Source: Paramecium octaurelia
Lineage: Eukaryota > Ciliophora > Oligohymenophorea > Peniculida > Parameciidae
Direction of reading: 5' to 3'
NCBI GenBank assembly: GCA_905182995.1
Contig: CAJJDP010000001.1
Span: forward strand, 578,001 to 642,000
Length of the DNA stretch: 64,000 nucleotides
Below are positions 1 through 12,733 of this stretch, piece by piece. Under the pieces are notes generated by a model. The model saw only the letters and a list, made by a program, of their open reading frames with translations. It had not been told where the DNA came from and searched no databases. The position numbers and the translations under genes are program-made. Every line of letters begins with the position of its first letter. Position 1 is the first letter of the stretch.

Positions 1-110
1 AGAACTCTTATGAGTAGCTCATTTTATTAACTGTTAATTTAATTAATTCAAAATATAAATGATTTAAAACGAGTAATTCTCGTCTTAATTAATACTTTTT
101 TTGGTATTTA

Positions 111-1329
111 ATGAATTCGAATGAAGTTTTATTTTGGATCAAAAATCCAGTGTCGATTGCAGGTGAAAATATTAATGGGATCTGCTATCTAAGGTTGATT
201 GACGACATTTAGCAAGCCAGTGTTTAACTAATATTTGTTGCAATCGAATATTCTAAAATTTTACATAAACGATAAGTAATGCATATTTATATATTTTGAT
301 TCCTTATGATGCAAACAACCCTCAAATGATTCCAGAGAAATTATTAGAAAAAAACAAGCAAGTTCAAATTACCTTAGATAGTCCCAGAAACTTCAGAATT
401 TCCTAAACTAATCCAAAAAAAAAATACGAATTGCAAAACGGAACTATGTTCCAAATTACAAGACAGTATGGAGTCAATGAAGATTACACTCATATTTAGG
501 ATCTTTATAGGGGAGTGATCAAAAGTGGGGATTATAAACTACCGTTTTAAGTACCTACTAAATTTGGTATGAATTCTAGTTTTGTATATCGAAACTCTGA
601 TGGTATGATCTTATCATTAATATAGGATTGTAATAGGCTAAAATCCAATATAAAATCTATTTAAAAATAAGCGATTTGCAATCAAATTAAGTAATAATAT
701 AAAAGAGCATTCCAGTTTATATCAACAGCAGATTTAAATTTACGGAGTAAAAAAGAGAGAGTGAAGGTAATATTGTGTAGTTCTTCTGTATTTATCGGGG
801 CATGATTGAATTAAGTATAAGAACTGCAAAGAACCTTTACAAGCCTGGAGAAGTGCTGGAATTGGAATACATATTAAATACTACTAGAGCTTAAAGATGC
901 ATAAGTAAAGTGGAAGTGAAGTTGAATCATTATCTTAGTTTCATAGATGATGATGAAAACGAGAGAGTGATAAAAAATAGCACACTATACACAACAGAAT
1001 TGCCTGGGAATCCTGCAGGAAAGAGAAGTGATATCCTAAAACATTCAATTACAATTCCTAATGATTTGGCAGCCACCGTCAAGATGGAATTTATAAAAAA
1101 TCATTACATTTTATAAGTGCAAGCATTTTCAGTAATTAAAGAATATAGAGTATAGGATGGACTACTAACTTCATTGGCTATTCCAGTAATATGTTAAATT
1201 CCAATAATAATATTGGAGAGAAGAAAACAGGAGAAACCCAACCTTGATGATTGGAAATTCATTACACAAACACAAGATAACAATTCTTTTTACTTATTCA
1301 CATCTTAGTAATAATAATTATTTAATTGA
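111..1329 (+). CDS. Arrestin-like protein (ciliate code)
   Basis: Translated with TAA/TAG=Gln, the first ATG at 111 opens a protein of about 390 aa ending at TGA 1327-1329. The N-terminal part carries an arrestin-type strand pattern (GENINGICYLRL), and the C-terminal half has the arrestin C-domain signature (GMIELSIRTAKNLYKPGEVL, then paired-strand segments ending IPVICQIPIIILERR). Arrestin-fold proteins act as cytosolic adaptors for membrane cargo; the partner here is unknown. A 23-nt intron lies at 603-625. A second 23-nt intron at 276-298 is needed to keep frame but ends in TTG rather than TAG (see findings). The gene is followed after 27 nt by an AAA ATPase on the same strand. Family call is from the fold pattern, not a diagnostic residue. 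Confidence 0.75.
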
Positions 1330-1356
1330 TAATATATATTAATATTTATTTTTGAA

Positions 1357-2774
1357 ATGATTACTAAATTGGAAGCAAAAAACCAAAACTTTCTAAATTT
1401 AAGTAACTAAAGTAATTACTATTATCTAAGAATAGACTGAAGTATTTTTGAAAACTCAGAAAAATAAGCAATCCCTTTTGAAAGTTCATTTAGATCTTAA
1501 GTGTATCAACTATACTTAAATGAAGCAATACCTAACAAATAGATCTGAATTTATTAAATTAAATATTCCAGCCAGTGTGAAGAAGTAAAATGCAAAGGTA
1601 GATTAACCACAACAACCTTTGTAACCTTAATAACCATTAAATTAAATATAGTAGCCACAAACATCCAATTAACAACAATAACAATAATTTGGTTTTGTTC
1701 AAGCCAATTAATTAATGCCCAAGAAAAGATTTCAACCTCCAACCAAAGTGGGTGACAAAGGCAATTAAGAACAATTAGCCTTAAAAAGTGAAAAATAACA
1801 AAATAAAACTAACTTTGAAGATAACATTATTAATAAAATTGAATCTGATATCATTGAAATAATGGACAGACCAACTCAGTGGACTGATATTGTGGGTTTG
1901 GACCATGTAAGAGATTAAGTAGTTGAAATAGCTTTGTGGCCTTTGGAGAATCCAAAATTATTTGAAGGCATAATAGCTCCAGGAAGTGGATTATTGTTAT
2001 TTGGGCCACCAGGAACTGGTAAGACTATGATAGGAAAAGCCATAGCAAGTGAAGGAAAAGCGACTTTCTTTTCAATCAAAGCTTCCACACTGACATCTAA
2101 GTATGTTGGAGAAGGAGAAAAGACTGTGAGGGCTTTGTTTGCATTAGCCGCTTAAAGATAACCTAGTGTGATATTTTTTGATGAAATCGATTCTCTGTTA
2201 TGTGCTAGATCAGAAAAGGACAATGAAACAAGTAGACAGATAAAAACAGAATTTATGGTTCAATTAGAAGGAGCAACACGTGGAGGATGTGAAAGAATAG
2301 TGTTTATAGGAGCCACAAATAGACCTTAAGAATTAGATGATGCAATCAAAAGGAGATTTTAAAAAAAGATATACATCCCATTGCCTAATAAGGAGGGTAG
2401 ATAATCATATTTTGAGACCTTGATTGTTAAAGAAGCAAAAGAGGGAAAGAGAATTGAAATGAATAGTTCAGAATTGCAATCCTTGGTAGAATTGACCAAG
2501 GGATATTCTGGAGCTGATATTAGGAACTTAAGTAGAGAGGTAGACATTTGTTATTAATTGGTAGGCTTGTATGTATGCTATTAGAGATGCTGCTAAAATG
2601 TACACAATCAAAAATTTGAAATTGGATTAAATCAGAGCAACGACTATAGAGGATTTTAAGAGGGCACTCTAAATTGTGAAACCAACAGTGAATCAAAACG
2701 ATTTGAAAGACTATTTGAAATGGAATTAATAATTTGGATCCTACAATTATGATGCAGAGAGTTTAGATACTTGA
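1357..2774 (+). CDS. AAA ATPase of the fidgetin/katanin/spastin group
   Basis: 454 aa after removing two introns (1403-1430, 28 nt; 2540-2564, 25 nt). The N-terminal 130 residues are Gln-rich linker. The AAA domain starts at [14 protein letters not shown] and has Walker A GPPGTGKT, pore-loop-like [14 protein letters not shown], Walker [11 protein letters not shown], sensor [17 protein letters not shown] with arginine fingers, and the Vps4/fidgetin-type C-terminal region. All catalytic residues are present. The family (meiotic clade AAA) works as a hexamer on tubulin tails or ESCRT filaments. The GATNRPxELDDA motif and the lack of an N-terminal MIT domain point to fidgetin-like 1 rather than Vps4. 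Contrast with the two degenerate MIT-AAA genes elsewhere in the window. Confidence 0.9.
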
Positions 2775-2807
2775 ATTTTTATGGTAGTTTACATATATTT
2801 TTAATTG

Positions 2808-5800
2808 TCATAGTTTTAGACTTTTTTATCTTTCGTCATCTTGAGAAAAGGCTTATTCAATTGTGATCATACTTTTTCTAGGCCTAACAGATATATTTTA
2901 TAATTAGCCCAATCTATTCTTGCCTAGAGTTGTCAATCTTGACTTTTATGTTTTCTTCTTTCTCTCATTAACTTTGATATTGATCTATTCTAAGATTTTC
3001 TCCAAATTACAATGAGGATAAAAGAATTAATAATCCTATTGTTAATCGTATCTCTCTTTATCCTCTATTATTTGAGACTGGACATATTCTTCCCATAAGA
3101 TTCTTTTAATTTCTAATTCTCTGGTTATTAGATTTTCATTTAGATGAAAAAATATAGATTATTGATTTGCCTTTTGACCTGAACCCAAAGGGGATTCGAA
3201 AGACTACATTTCTTCAATCTTTTATAATTCTACAATTTCAGGAGGTTTAAATTCACTCTTCTTTGCTTTTAAACTCTTCTGTTTAAATTTTTCTACTTTT
3301 TTTTATTATCCTTATTGATTTTAACTTTATTAGGATATTTGTCTTAAGGTGATTAGCTTTTATAATCCATTATTGGAAGTTTTGTTTGTTTTACTAGTGC
3401 CTACATCACTGTCTTCACTAATTTATTCTTAACTAGGACGCAAAGGTGTTTAATTTTAAAAGGGATTGGACAAATCTTGCTACTATTGATCCCCAGAAGT
3501 ATCGGAATGAATTTTGTTAAATTACTTTTTTGTGGGCTCTATAAACTGTAAATCCATATTTTTTATTAGTGATTCATCTATAGATTCCTCGCGCATCAAA
3601 TTGGAATCCAATGCATAAGAGATCAGCTAATATTGGATACCTCCTCTATCTAAAAGTGATTTCTAAATAGTGCGTATAAGCTTACGTGACTTTTAATATA
3701 GGATCTTTATTTAAACTATCGTTTTTGTGTGATGTTTTCTTATCTTTTTACAATGACTCTAACATTTGGGTAATAAAACACAAAGGGACACTATAAAACT
3801 TAATGATTCTAATAACATAGTTCACACCCCTAGACTTTAACTCTCTCCTTTAATACGACCTTACTTTTGGCTTCCAAGAATTTCTCGTATTCTTATGGAT
3901 ACTATTTCAACAGACTTAAGAACTAGGTTTTATTGATGAGGGCAACTCGCACTGCTGTAATTGCTTTTCCAGCATAAGGTAATCTATCACCGGTAATAAA
4001 GAATCTTTCGCCTAAGATATGATTTTTTTTTAAGAGACTAATTTAATGCGTTTTACCAGATTCTACATAAAGAATGTTATTGTTTAATTACAGTTATTCA
4101 ATTGAATGGACAATGAGATTTCACCCTTCAAAACAAAACACAATTCTTCAACTTCTGTATCAGCTGCACATATCTATTCGTCTGGTGTATATTGTCTCTC
4201 TTAAAATAACTAACAAAGTGAATCTAAGAATCTAGCTTAGTCAAACATAATAATATACTCTGGTGAGAAAGTGGATTTAAAGAGTTTGGATTTCATTATA
4301 TACTTTTTGTAGATATCTATCTTCAATTCATTCTTTAAAGAAGGTTCCAAGGAATTCAGCAATAATTCACATTCACTATCTTAGGAGTGATCTACTTGAA
4401 TAAAATATTCATAGAATTTCTTGACTTTATTTTGTAATTATTTATTCACTCCTCTCTAACCTATGAATTGTTAAATCAAATTCATTTTGTATCTTTGGTT
4501 CTTTTTATTCTCGTTCAATTGACTGAATATTTACCCTATGCTTGAGATTGTGTATGCAAACACAACACTGCTGAACACAGCTACTCCAACAGTGAAAATC
4601 TTCTCAACACTACTCTGGGGAGTGATATCACCGTATCCTATTGTCAAAGTTGTTATGGAACTCCAATAGATTGAATTGATGTATCGGATCTGCCAACTCT
4701 CATCTTCCAACTCTAAGGCATTTATCCAAGTATTAGTCATTCTATAAGTTATTCAAGTACATCTTACCCATAATCTCCTTACAGAATTCCCAAATAATGC
4801 CAAAAACAACCAAAAAGATGAGACAAAAATATAAATTATATCATCAATCTCAACACATCTATCAAAGTCTAGTAATTGGTTCTCAATCCAAATACTTCTT
4901 CTAATTAATCCGATAAAAACTTCAATGTCTTTACTTTAACCAATACAGAGAACTCCAACCAATTAGATTACACATAATATGCACTGACCAATAATGGCAA
5001 TACATTTAATAAATCATAGAAAAATGATTTCTTAAAATAATGTTTGGCCACCTATTTTTAATCCATAATCAGCACTCCATGTTCATAATAGCCTGTCAAA
5101 AATGTTAAAACAATCTCCATCAAATACACATAGACTGGCAAATAGTTCAAGATGAAATTCAAAATAGGATCCTAGATTTAAATAAAAAAACAAATCTTCA
5201 AAGGGACAAAGACCATCTACCATGATAGCACAAATAACATGAAAAAATCCCATAATATCTTAATAGTACTTGAAGGATCTATTACAAAGAGACATTTATG
5301 AACAAATGTCTCCAATCCATTTCTTATTATTTTATAACACACATTGTTCTAAATATATGATTTTATAATTTGCTATTAAATTTAAAACATAAAATTACTT
5401 TAAATTTCTTTTTAATCCTCGATCTTATCAGTTTATTCTCTTCGTAAAATTGATAAACTCCTGTTATGTCATTTATGGCAGTGAATTACTTTCGATTCAT
5501 GAATGAAAATTTAGATTTTTCTGAATTAATTAGAATAGAAATCACAAATCTGACTACATATGTCATAATTCTCAAGGAACCCCTCTTCCATATTATATTC
5601 GTCCATCCTCCATCTACAGGCACCAAATCTTTAGTTTCATACTATCTTTCAGCATGTTCAACTTTACTTTATGATCCGAATCTCATAGTCTCAGATCCCT
5701 TTTTACTGGGACTTTACTCCGATTCTGATGAACTTATTGAAGGTTCTTCTTCCTAATTATTTTACCCTGCATCCAGAATCGCTCGATTATCTTAATCTAA

Positions 5801-5967
5801 AATTGTTTATTTCATTCTATTGAATCCTTCGCTTCTTTACGTAGGCAATACTGAAATTTAATCATATTTGGTGTACAATATTAATCTGTTGAATACCGAA
5901 ACGTAATCAAATTAGAGATATCATGTCCTTCCGTGACTTTTCTCGGGCTTACCATTGGTTGATCCAT
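2808..5967 (-). CDS. Voltage-gated K+ channel with cyclic-nucleotide-binding domain
   Basis: About 1035 aa, start ATG at 5967, stop at 2808-2810. Two introns of 26 nt interrupt the N-terminal part, one of them at the stretch just inside 5390. The N-terminal cytosolic segment is Ser/Gln-rich. The membrane core begins near FVIDPSSTIKILWDFFMLF, the usual EAG/CNG-type S1 entry, followed by S2-S6. The selectivity filter reads TTLTIGYGDITP, so it is K+ selective. Downstream is a cNMP-binding fold with the core GERFFITGDRLPYAGKAITA. Paramecium has a large family of such channels controlling membrane excitability and ciliary beat. It ends 33 nt from the convergent AAA gene. An in-frame internal ATG at 5390 is less likely as start because the upstream exon continues in frame across an intron. 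Confidence 0.9.
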
Positions 5968-6058
5968 TTATTAATTTAGTATTAATTCAATAATTTAAAT
6001 AAGGATTATCAAAAAACATTATCGAAACACTTAAATTCAATAATTATTATTATACATA

Positions 6059-7370
6059 TCATTATTATTAATCATTCTTTATCAATTTGAATAGACTTGA
6101 TGTTTCTCCTATATTAGAAAATTCTATCGAAAAAGCTTGCAACTAAATTTATCATTAAATCTATCATACCTCTGTCTGTAATTCATGAGTCTTTAACATT
6201 TTTTTATTTATCAGATGTTTCAAGAAAATTGTCAAATATTTGATCATTTTCACTTGCTATCCTTTTTCCTATACGTTACCCTTTAACAATTACCTTTATA
6301 TTTGAGCAAAACTAAATGCAATAATTCACATAATAATTTAGGTACTCCTGAGGCACATGATATTGCTGTACTATCATGCACATCATCTCCAAAACATTTG
6401 GTGTAATATCAATTGTAACTAAGGCATCCATTAAACTATTTCTATCCAATATTATTACTCTAGAAACTCAGTATTTGGAAAATGCTTAGTAAACAGGAAA
6501 AAGGCTAAATTTAAGTTCTTCTCTATCAAATCGCTTAAATTGAAATTTAATAATCCATTATTTTTTAATAAATTATTATTGTCTTTCTTCAAATACTCTT
6601 GAAATTACTAAGTCAATTATTTACACTTCATACCCTTAATTCTTACTCAGACAGTTATTCTAAATGAGCCTTTTGCATAATTTCCTTTATCTGACTTAAC
6701 TTGTCAGAATTGATCTACAATGAATAATCCCATTGAACATCGTAAACCTAATAGAATTCAATCCAATCACATCGATTCTAAACTATGTTTGGAGTCAATC
6801 TTAAAAAATCAATTTCGAATCCATTTTATTATTGAGATAAGTTTTAATTCTACACCAATTTCCTAAATTTTATTATTATATATTACGAAGGTGGATTACT
6901 ATTTATAGATATACAATTTCTCAATTTAAATATTGAACTTTATGGCTACGGCAATTCTTTATTTATTTATTTATCATTTATCGTTAATTTATCTAATTCT
7001 TCTAAAAGGGTCTTTATTGTAAGGCCAGCATACTATCTTATAAGTCTTAATTGAATGCTTTACAAGTTATGGATCTTGAATGAACTTTTTTTCAAATTGA
7101 TTTAAACTGAAATTTGATATATCCGATAAGCACTGTCTCAATTCAGAATTGTACAACAAGAAAATGATTAAGAGTCTCTATCCCTTTGTAAATATCTAAA
7201 ACAAAATCATCAATATTTTATACATTATCGCAGAGACCTTAATAAAAGTATAGATAAGGACCATATTCTAATGAAAATTTTCTCACAAAAGCCTTTTGTA
7301 TATTCTCAAGGGTTCCACTAGCTTCAAGAATAAACTTATTTATTGTTTCAATGTCGGAATTAGAAATCAT
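6059..7370 (-). CDS. CNOT11: CNOT11 homologue, CCR4-NOT complex subunit
   Basis: 388 aa after removing six introns of 22-27 nt. The C-terminal third matches the CNOT11 family domain (formerly DUF2363) block by block: LNLAFFLFTKHFPNTEFLD, LVTIDITPNVLEMMCMIVQQ, PQEYLNYYVNYCIQFCSNIK, IKYLTIFLKHLINKKMLKTH and LQAFSIEFSNIGETSSLFKL. The final block (AFxIEFSxIxExxxLFxLLK-like) is the most conserved of the family. In animals CNOT11 docks CNOT10 on the CCR4-NOT deadenylase scaffold; the same role is inferred here. Start ATG 7370 is the first in frame. It lies tandem upstream of the K+ channel gene with a 91-nt spacer. Confidence 0.85.
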
Positions 7371-7399
7371 CAATATTATAATTAATTAATCACATAATA

Positions 7400-8160
7400 C
7401 TTATCAAAAAAATACTAGTATGGTTTCCATAAATTTTTATTGTTTAGGAAGCAAAATTTATTATTATTTTTGTTACAACCATAGAGAAAGGGTCATAATA
7501 AATATCCTTTTTGTAATTTTTAATATAGCTTATTATCTCTATATGAAAGCAGTCACTTATGAGATTATTCTACTTTTCTTAACTTTATTTTATAATCTAA
7601 AAATCCCTTTTCAATCAATTTATGCAAAGACCTCTCTATAATTAATAGCTAATTATTTTCTAATTTTCTTAAGATATTCAAATTTATTTCTCACCAGTAT
7701 TTAGCGACATAGATCAATCAAGTCTCGTTTATTCCTTATGAAATATAGTATTCTTATTCAAGGTGCTAGTAAAGGTATATACTAATATTTTTGTTATCTT
7801 ATGATATTATTATCCCATTCAAAGATTTATTTCTTATTATTTCTAAATTAATTTGTTTAGTTTACTAAATTCTAATATGAATAAAACTAAATTAAATTCA
7901 TTAGATTTTAAAACATTGCCATACTTCAAATGATTCTGAATGAAATCAGCTCCTTCATCAAAGTTCTTGCTCAGTTTAATTCAACATCATCAGTTGCTAG
8001 TATCTATTTATGAAAATGATTTTTGTTTAATGATATTGTTTTTCAATACAAAAGTTCTGTTCTCATATTGATTGCGGGACTTCGTATGTTCCTAAAGAAA
8101 AGCTTGTTTTATTCGAAAGTTAAGACATGATTCATTTTGGAATTTGAGAATAACGAAATA
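7400..8160 (-). pseudogene. Broken minus-strand gene between CNOT11 and the EF-hand gene
   Basis: The minus strand carries successive protein-like stretches in the Gln-expanded code, but in different frames: LFFRNIRSPAINMRTELLY, then MMLNQTEQEL, DFIQNHLKYGNVLKSNEF, FEYLKKIRKQLAINYREV and LIEKGFLDYKIKLRKVE. I could not join them with any set of canonical 20-35 nt introns; several single-base shifts and TGA codons remain. Neighbouring genes on both sides read cleanly, so this looks like a decayed gene rather than general low sequence quality. No family was recognised. It could still be a functional gene with sequence errors. Confidence 0.45.
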
Positions 8161-8216
8161 ATTAACAAACCATTTTTATTAATATTTCTAATAATAATAT
8201 TAATTAACATTACTCA

Positions 8217-8818
8217 ATGCAGCAATAATCAGCTAATTAATAGGAATTAAAATAAATTTTTCAACTTTTCTCATAAGAAAACTCTGATGAAATCAATATT
8301 TAATAGATAAACCAATTAATTAAGGAATTAGAGACAATAAATTAAGATTAATAATAGATCAGCGTACCTTATCAACATGGCCGAAAATTAGTCAAAAAAA
8401 TTAGTTCAACTGATAATTTTGAAGAAATTCCAAAGGATTCCTCACCTAAATCCCCTACTTATGTTTCTGTTACAGAATTGAAGTATAAATCGTTTAAATA
8501 TAGATATTTCCCAAATAACAAAACTACTATGCATTTTTCAGATTTTTAAGAATTATACAACGAATGCATGTCCAATAAAGATTAGCATGATGAATTACTT
8601 GAAAGTGCATTTTCTGTCTTTGACTTTGACAAATGTGGTACAATAGATTCCAAAAAAATAAGAAAGGTCTTCTCTAAATTTAAGGATAACACCAGCGAAG
8701 AAGAAATTTAAAGTATGGACATAGTATGACTAAAATAGATGTTTTAAAATTTTGTGGAGTACTTCATGACTAAATGTCTTTGTAAGAATTTAAAGAGTTT
8801 TTTAAAAAGAATTTATGA
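8217..8818 (+). CDS. EF-hand calcium-binding protein
   Basis: 191 aa with one 26-nt intron at 8713-8738. The N-terminal 60 residues are Gln-rich. A clear EF-hand loop is seen in FSVFDFDKCGTIDSKKIRKV (calcium ligands D, D, T, D at the usual spacing; Cys where Asn/Gly is common). A second degenerate hand may lie at the C-terminus (LQEFKEFFKKNL). The length and paired-hand layout resemble centrin/calmodulin-like proteins, but only one good loop is visible. It converges with the RCC1 gene on the opposite strand, with 34 nt between the stops. Confidence 0.7.
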
Positions 8819-8852
8819 ATCCAATATTTTATATATAAATATACAATGATCT

Positions 8853-10273
8853 TCATTTTTTTTATCCAAGAAACTCCCTTTACTTTTAATAAAATTCATC
8901 AATCATATTTTTGAGGTTTTGTTACTTTTATTTGATCAAACTCAATAACTGATTTTTATTTTATCCTAACTTCAACATATGATTTTCTTATGTTAATCTA
9001 TTGATTTAATCCTATAAGGTCTTTTGAAATTAGATTTATATTTCTAAATTCTTTTTTTACTGTTATTGTATTTTTCTTAATTCTTCATTTTCATACTTTA
9101 ATTGATAGTATATATCTTCATCAGTCTATGTCTCCTTATGATTTGTTTTTATACTATGCAGTAATTAAAGGTCCTTTCTAATAGAAAATGAAAAAGTATT
9201 ATTTTATTGAGTATTGAGAAGTTGCTATGGTTACTTCAAAATTTTACATCCTATTGAGTTTTTTGAGTGATAATTGGACTCATGCCATCCTCCTCCAAAA
9301 TGGAATCATCATCAGCTTCTTAAATTTATTCTTACTCCTCCTATTCTTAATCCTATTTCGACCCTCTCGTAATATTTCCAATCAAAATAAGATGATTGAC
9401 TCCAGAACTTATTGCATGAAAAACATAATCCTATTCTTTTTATTGTTGAGTTTTCAAATTAATTATAATAGCTTTATTATTCTCGTCCAAAACAATTGCA
9501 GACTCTTTACTAAAAGTACTATCTATTTTATTAGTTTAGATATTGATTTGAATTAATTTTTTATCCTAAAAGTAATACAACTTATTTTCTTCGGTCAATA
9601 AGGATAGATAATAACCACTAAATATATTTGATACATTATCCATCAATTTATTATCTGGATGCATATACAAACTATTATTATTGTCCAAATAAAATAGGTT
9701 GTATGCAGAACAAGCAAATTCCGATACTTAAGAATGAATTTACAAAGTTTGCAAAACTTAATTCTTATATAAGTATAAGCAGTCGTCTTGGAAGATTGTA
9801 AAATTCAAACCACATTTAATATTTTGAGCTTGTTTTATGAATTAAGGCTTCAAAACATTATCCCCCCATTGATAACCTTAGTTTTCATCTCTTTATTAAT
9901 TCATTATTTATACCAGTCAATAAGCAAGAATGATACTCTCCGGCTGCTATCTTTATACAATTCAGATTGTTTATTCCCTAAACTTATATTGGAGAACATG
10001 CGACAGAAATATTTTCCACTCCTAGCTATCCCTTTAAATTTGAACCAAAAGCATAAACCTATCCTTCATCTAACAATGAATGATATCAATAAAACTTGTC
10101 ACAATTAAAGTATGTTCCAAACCGCATGCTATTTCCCGTATTACCATTGGTAGATTAATTTTGGTTAATTTATTTACGTAGTCTTAGTTGTCTATACCAC
10201 ATTAAGACTCTTTGTTATCACCCATGACGTACAAATCTGTGGTAAAATATTCGAAGCTTTAGTCGGTTGTCAT
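8853..10273 (-). CDS. RCC1-repeat protein with C-terminal coiled coil
   Basis: 448 aa after removing introns of 26, 25 and 23 nt. The N-terminal two thirds hold RCC1-type propeller repeats, e.g. LYVMGDNKESQCGID followed by REIACGLEHTLIVT, then VYAFGSNLKGQLGVE with CIKIAAGEYHSCLLT, and YQWGDNVLKPQ with IKCGLNFTIF. Later repeats are degenerate. An acidic/Gln-rich linker and a roughly 110-residue coiled coil rich in K/E/Q follow. RCC1 propellers act as exchange factors or scaffolds; the coiled-coil tail suggests a scaffold rather than the nuclear Ran exchanger. Start ATG 10273 directly precedes the first repeat. Confidence 0.8.
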
Positions 10274-10513
10274 TTTATAAAATTAATTTAAATAATAAAA
10301 AATTTCAGCAGGAAGGCAGTATATTGGTTACATGTAAAATTCAAATAACTTTATACTTTTTTATCATCAGTTGATATATATTATTTATACATTTATTATT
10401 AAGTTAATTAAATTAGTAACAAAATCGCAATATAAATTATGGGTTGTCAATTCTTAATTCCAATAGAATAAAAATCATTATGACGTTATATAACATTGAG
10501 TTGATAATTTTAT

Positions 10514-12069
10514 TCATCTCCAAATATTCTAAAAGAGAATTTCTATTTGTCCTCCTTTAAATAATATAATATTATACATCTAATTCATAAATTAAATATA
10601 GTACAATTCTAATTCATGCGAAATTATCTCAATTATAAATTCTGCTTCAGGACATGGACTTCTCCATTCCAAAATTCTATTTAAAAATTATTCAGAATCC
10701 TTTTCATTTAAATGTTGAATTAGTTCTGATTATCGTACTATTTATTAAATGAAATTTCTTATGAATATCATAGTTAACCCGTAAAAACAATTACCAATGC
10801 TACTAATTTGACACCAGAGTTCATTCGATCTTTATGATATCTCAATTTATCTCAATTCAATACATCTATAACAAAATATCTCTTTTAATTCTTATTATTC
10901 CTCTTTAGTAAACTCTTGTTAATTATTTAATAAATCAAATGGAATTCCCTTAATGTTTTCCATAAATGTTTCAAAATTTTTATCGTCAGCATTAGTAAGT
11001 ATTATATCCAAGTATTAATATCCAAAAACTGCATAGAAATTATTGCTATCTTCCCTTGCTTAGCGCTCTGCATTGATATATTCTAAAAGTTTAGTTTATT
11101 CTAGAGAATATTATATTAATTTTAGTGATTCAGCAGGTCCAATAAAATAATCTTTTAGTGAATTTTAAGCAAATTAATTATTTAAATCTTCATATAATAA
11201 GTTGATTTATTTCAATTTCAAACATTTAAGCTTCGTTTTAATTTGATCAAAGTTGTAACTATTATTCTCACATTCACCAAATTACTCATTTAAACATTCA
11301 ATAACTATATTAATATTTGATTAAGAATCATCTGATTACTGATTTGTTTATGAATATTTTCTAAAAGTTTCGTATTTTGGTGAATTATTATGGCTCACAA
11401 AGATTTATTCTTAAATATTTTAATAAATGATATCATTTATATCGCTTTTAAGTTATTAAGATATTAATTTATATAATTTTTCGAACTCTTATGAGATTAA
11501 TTCTTTAATCTGATTTTCTAAATTCTAATCATATGATCGTAAATTTATATATTTTTTGTTAATAGCATTAATTTATTAATCTAATACATCCTCAGTTGAA
11601 GATTTAGATTTTTTATGAACTCCATTCTATTTTTTGTTTTCCCATTAGAAAATGGTTTTTTATATATTTTCTATCTCAAGAGATTACTTTCTAAGTTATT
11701 GCTGCAATTAATTAATAACTTACCCTTATTAAGTTATTTGTATTTAAAAATCGTTATTCTAATCTTGTTAGGTTGCTTATCTAATCATTCTTTGATTTCG
11801 TTTTAAATCATACTATTTTATTATATTTTTTATTTCATTAACGGTTAATTTTGCTTTGCTAATGAAATTCTAATATTTTAACGATTTCTTTAAAGAATTA
11901 ACTGTCTATAAATTAGTCGATTACTATTCATTTGCTTCCTCTAAGCAGTCATTCATAGTGCTTTATTAATTTTTTATTAATATTAAAATAACTTATTAAT
12001 TTTCTTCCAATATTTGCTTATCTTTAAGGCTATTTCTTATTAAAATAATTTAGTAAACAGACCAATCAT
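10514..12069 (-). CDS. Large coiled-coil protein of unknown function
   Basis: 510 aa. The first exon is only 11 nt (ATG at 12069), followed by a 23-nt intron; if that is wrong, the first in-frame ATG is at 11956. Residues 20-190 are strongly Lys/Glu/Gln-rich and helical (coiled coil). The C-terminal 300 residues are a mixed, more globular segment (IGPAESLKLIQYSLEQTKLL, FFxAVFGYQYLDIILTN-like, CPEAEFIIEIISHELELYYI). No known domain was recognised. No TGA interrupts the frame over 1.5 kb, which is strong evidence for a real gene under the ciliate code. Confidence 0.7.
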
Positions 12070-12119
12070 TATCTCATCCAATTCCAAAGGGAAACCAACA
12101 AATTTAATAAATAAAATAA

Positions 12120-12733
12120 TAAGAATGCAATTTTTATGAATTGGAAAAAGAAATAAATAATGTTGTAACTAATGGATTATCAACCAAAAGGGGTATAAAT
12201 CTAGAAACGGGAAAATAAATTTAACAAATATTTACTCTAGTCTCAACTTAAAGGGATATTAACTTTGAACTTAATTTGTTTTCTATATACTCATTTTCAT
12301 CGAGGAAATATGTGACTAAATTAAAAAAACTTAAAATAATTATCAAAAATTGAGTCTATTCATCAAATACAACAACTTCACATGAATTGATTCTATTTTT
12401 AAAATCTGAAGCAAGGCAAAATTACATTACTAAGAATTTCTATTCATAAAGAAATTAAATAAAATGGATTTCTGGATTCCAACAATAAACATAGTTTAAT
12501 TCTTCATTATTTTCAATTTCACCTTTATCATATTGAAGACTCACTTAATTTATCAAATAGAAGTTTTAATTTGATATTAATAATTGAGTTGTAGTTATTT
12601 GTGAAAATAGAAATAATATGTGCAAATTAGCCCGATGTTGAGACCATCATATATTCTATTGCTGATTTGATTTGATAAATAGAAATTATAATCATAAGAA
12701 GTATTTACGTTTATATTAACATTATTTAACTTT
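12120..12733 (+). pseudogene. Decayed coding-like stretch upstream of the broken ORF
   Basis: From about 12120 the plus strand reads as a protein-like stretch (YELEKEINNVVTNGLSTKRG, then ELILFLKSEARQNYITKNF), but TGA appears repeatedly in the same frame, and the frame changes before 12734. No intron set repairs it. It may be the 5' part of the broken ORF that follows, or unrelated debris. No family recognised. Confidence 0.3.

Noticed and set aside
5466..5756. Plus-strand 96-codon ORF
   Set aside because: It is antisense to the N-terminal exon of the K+ channel gene, which reads cleanly on the minus strand and splices into the channel core.
9227..10108. Two plus-strand hydrophobic ORFs (9227-9556, 9788-10108)
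   Set aside because: Antisense shadows of the RCC1-repeat gene; their Leu/Phe-rich composition is what antisense of Lys/Gln/Glu-rich coding gives.
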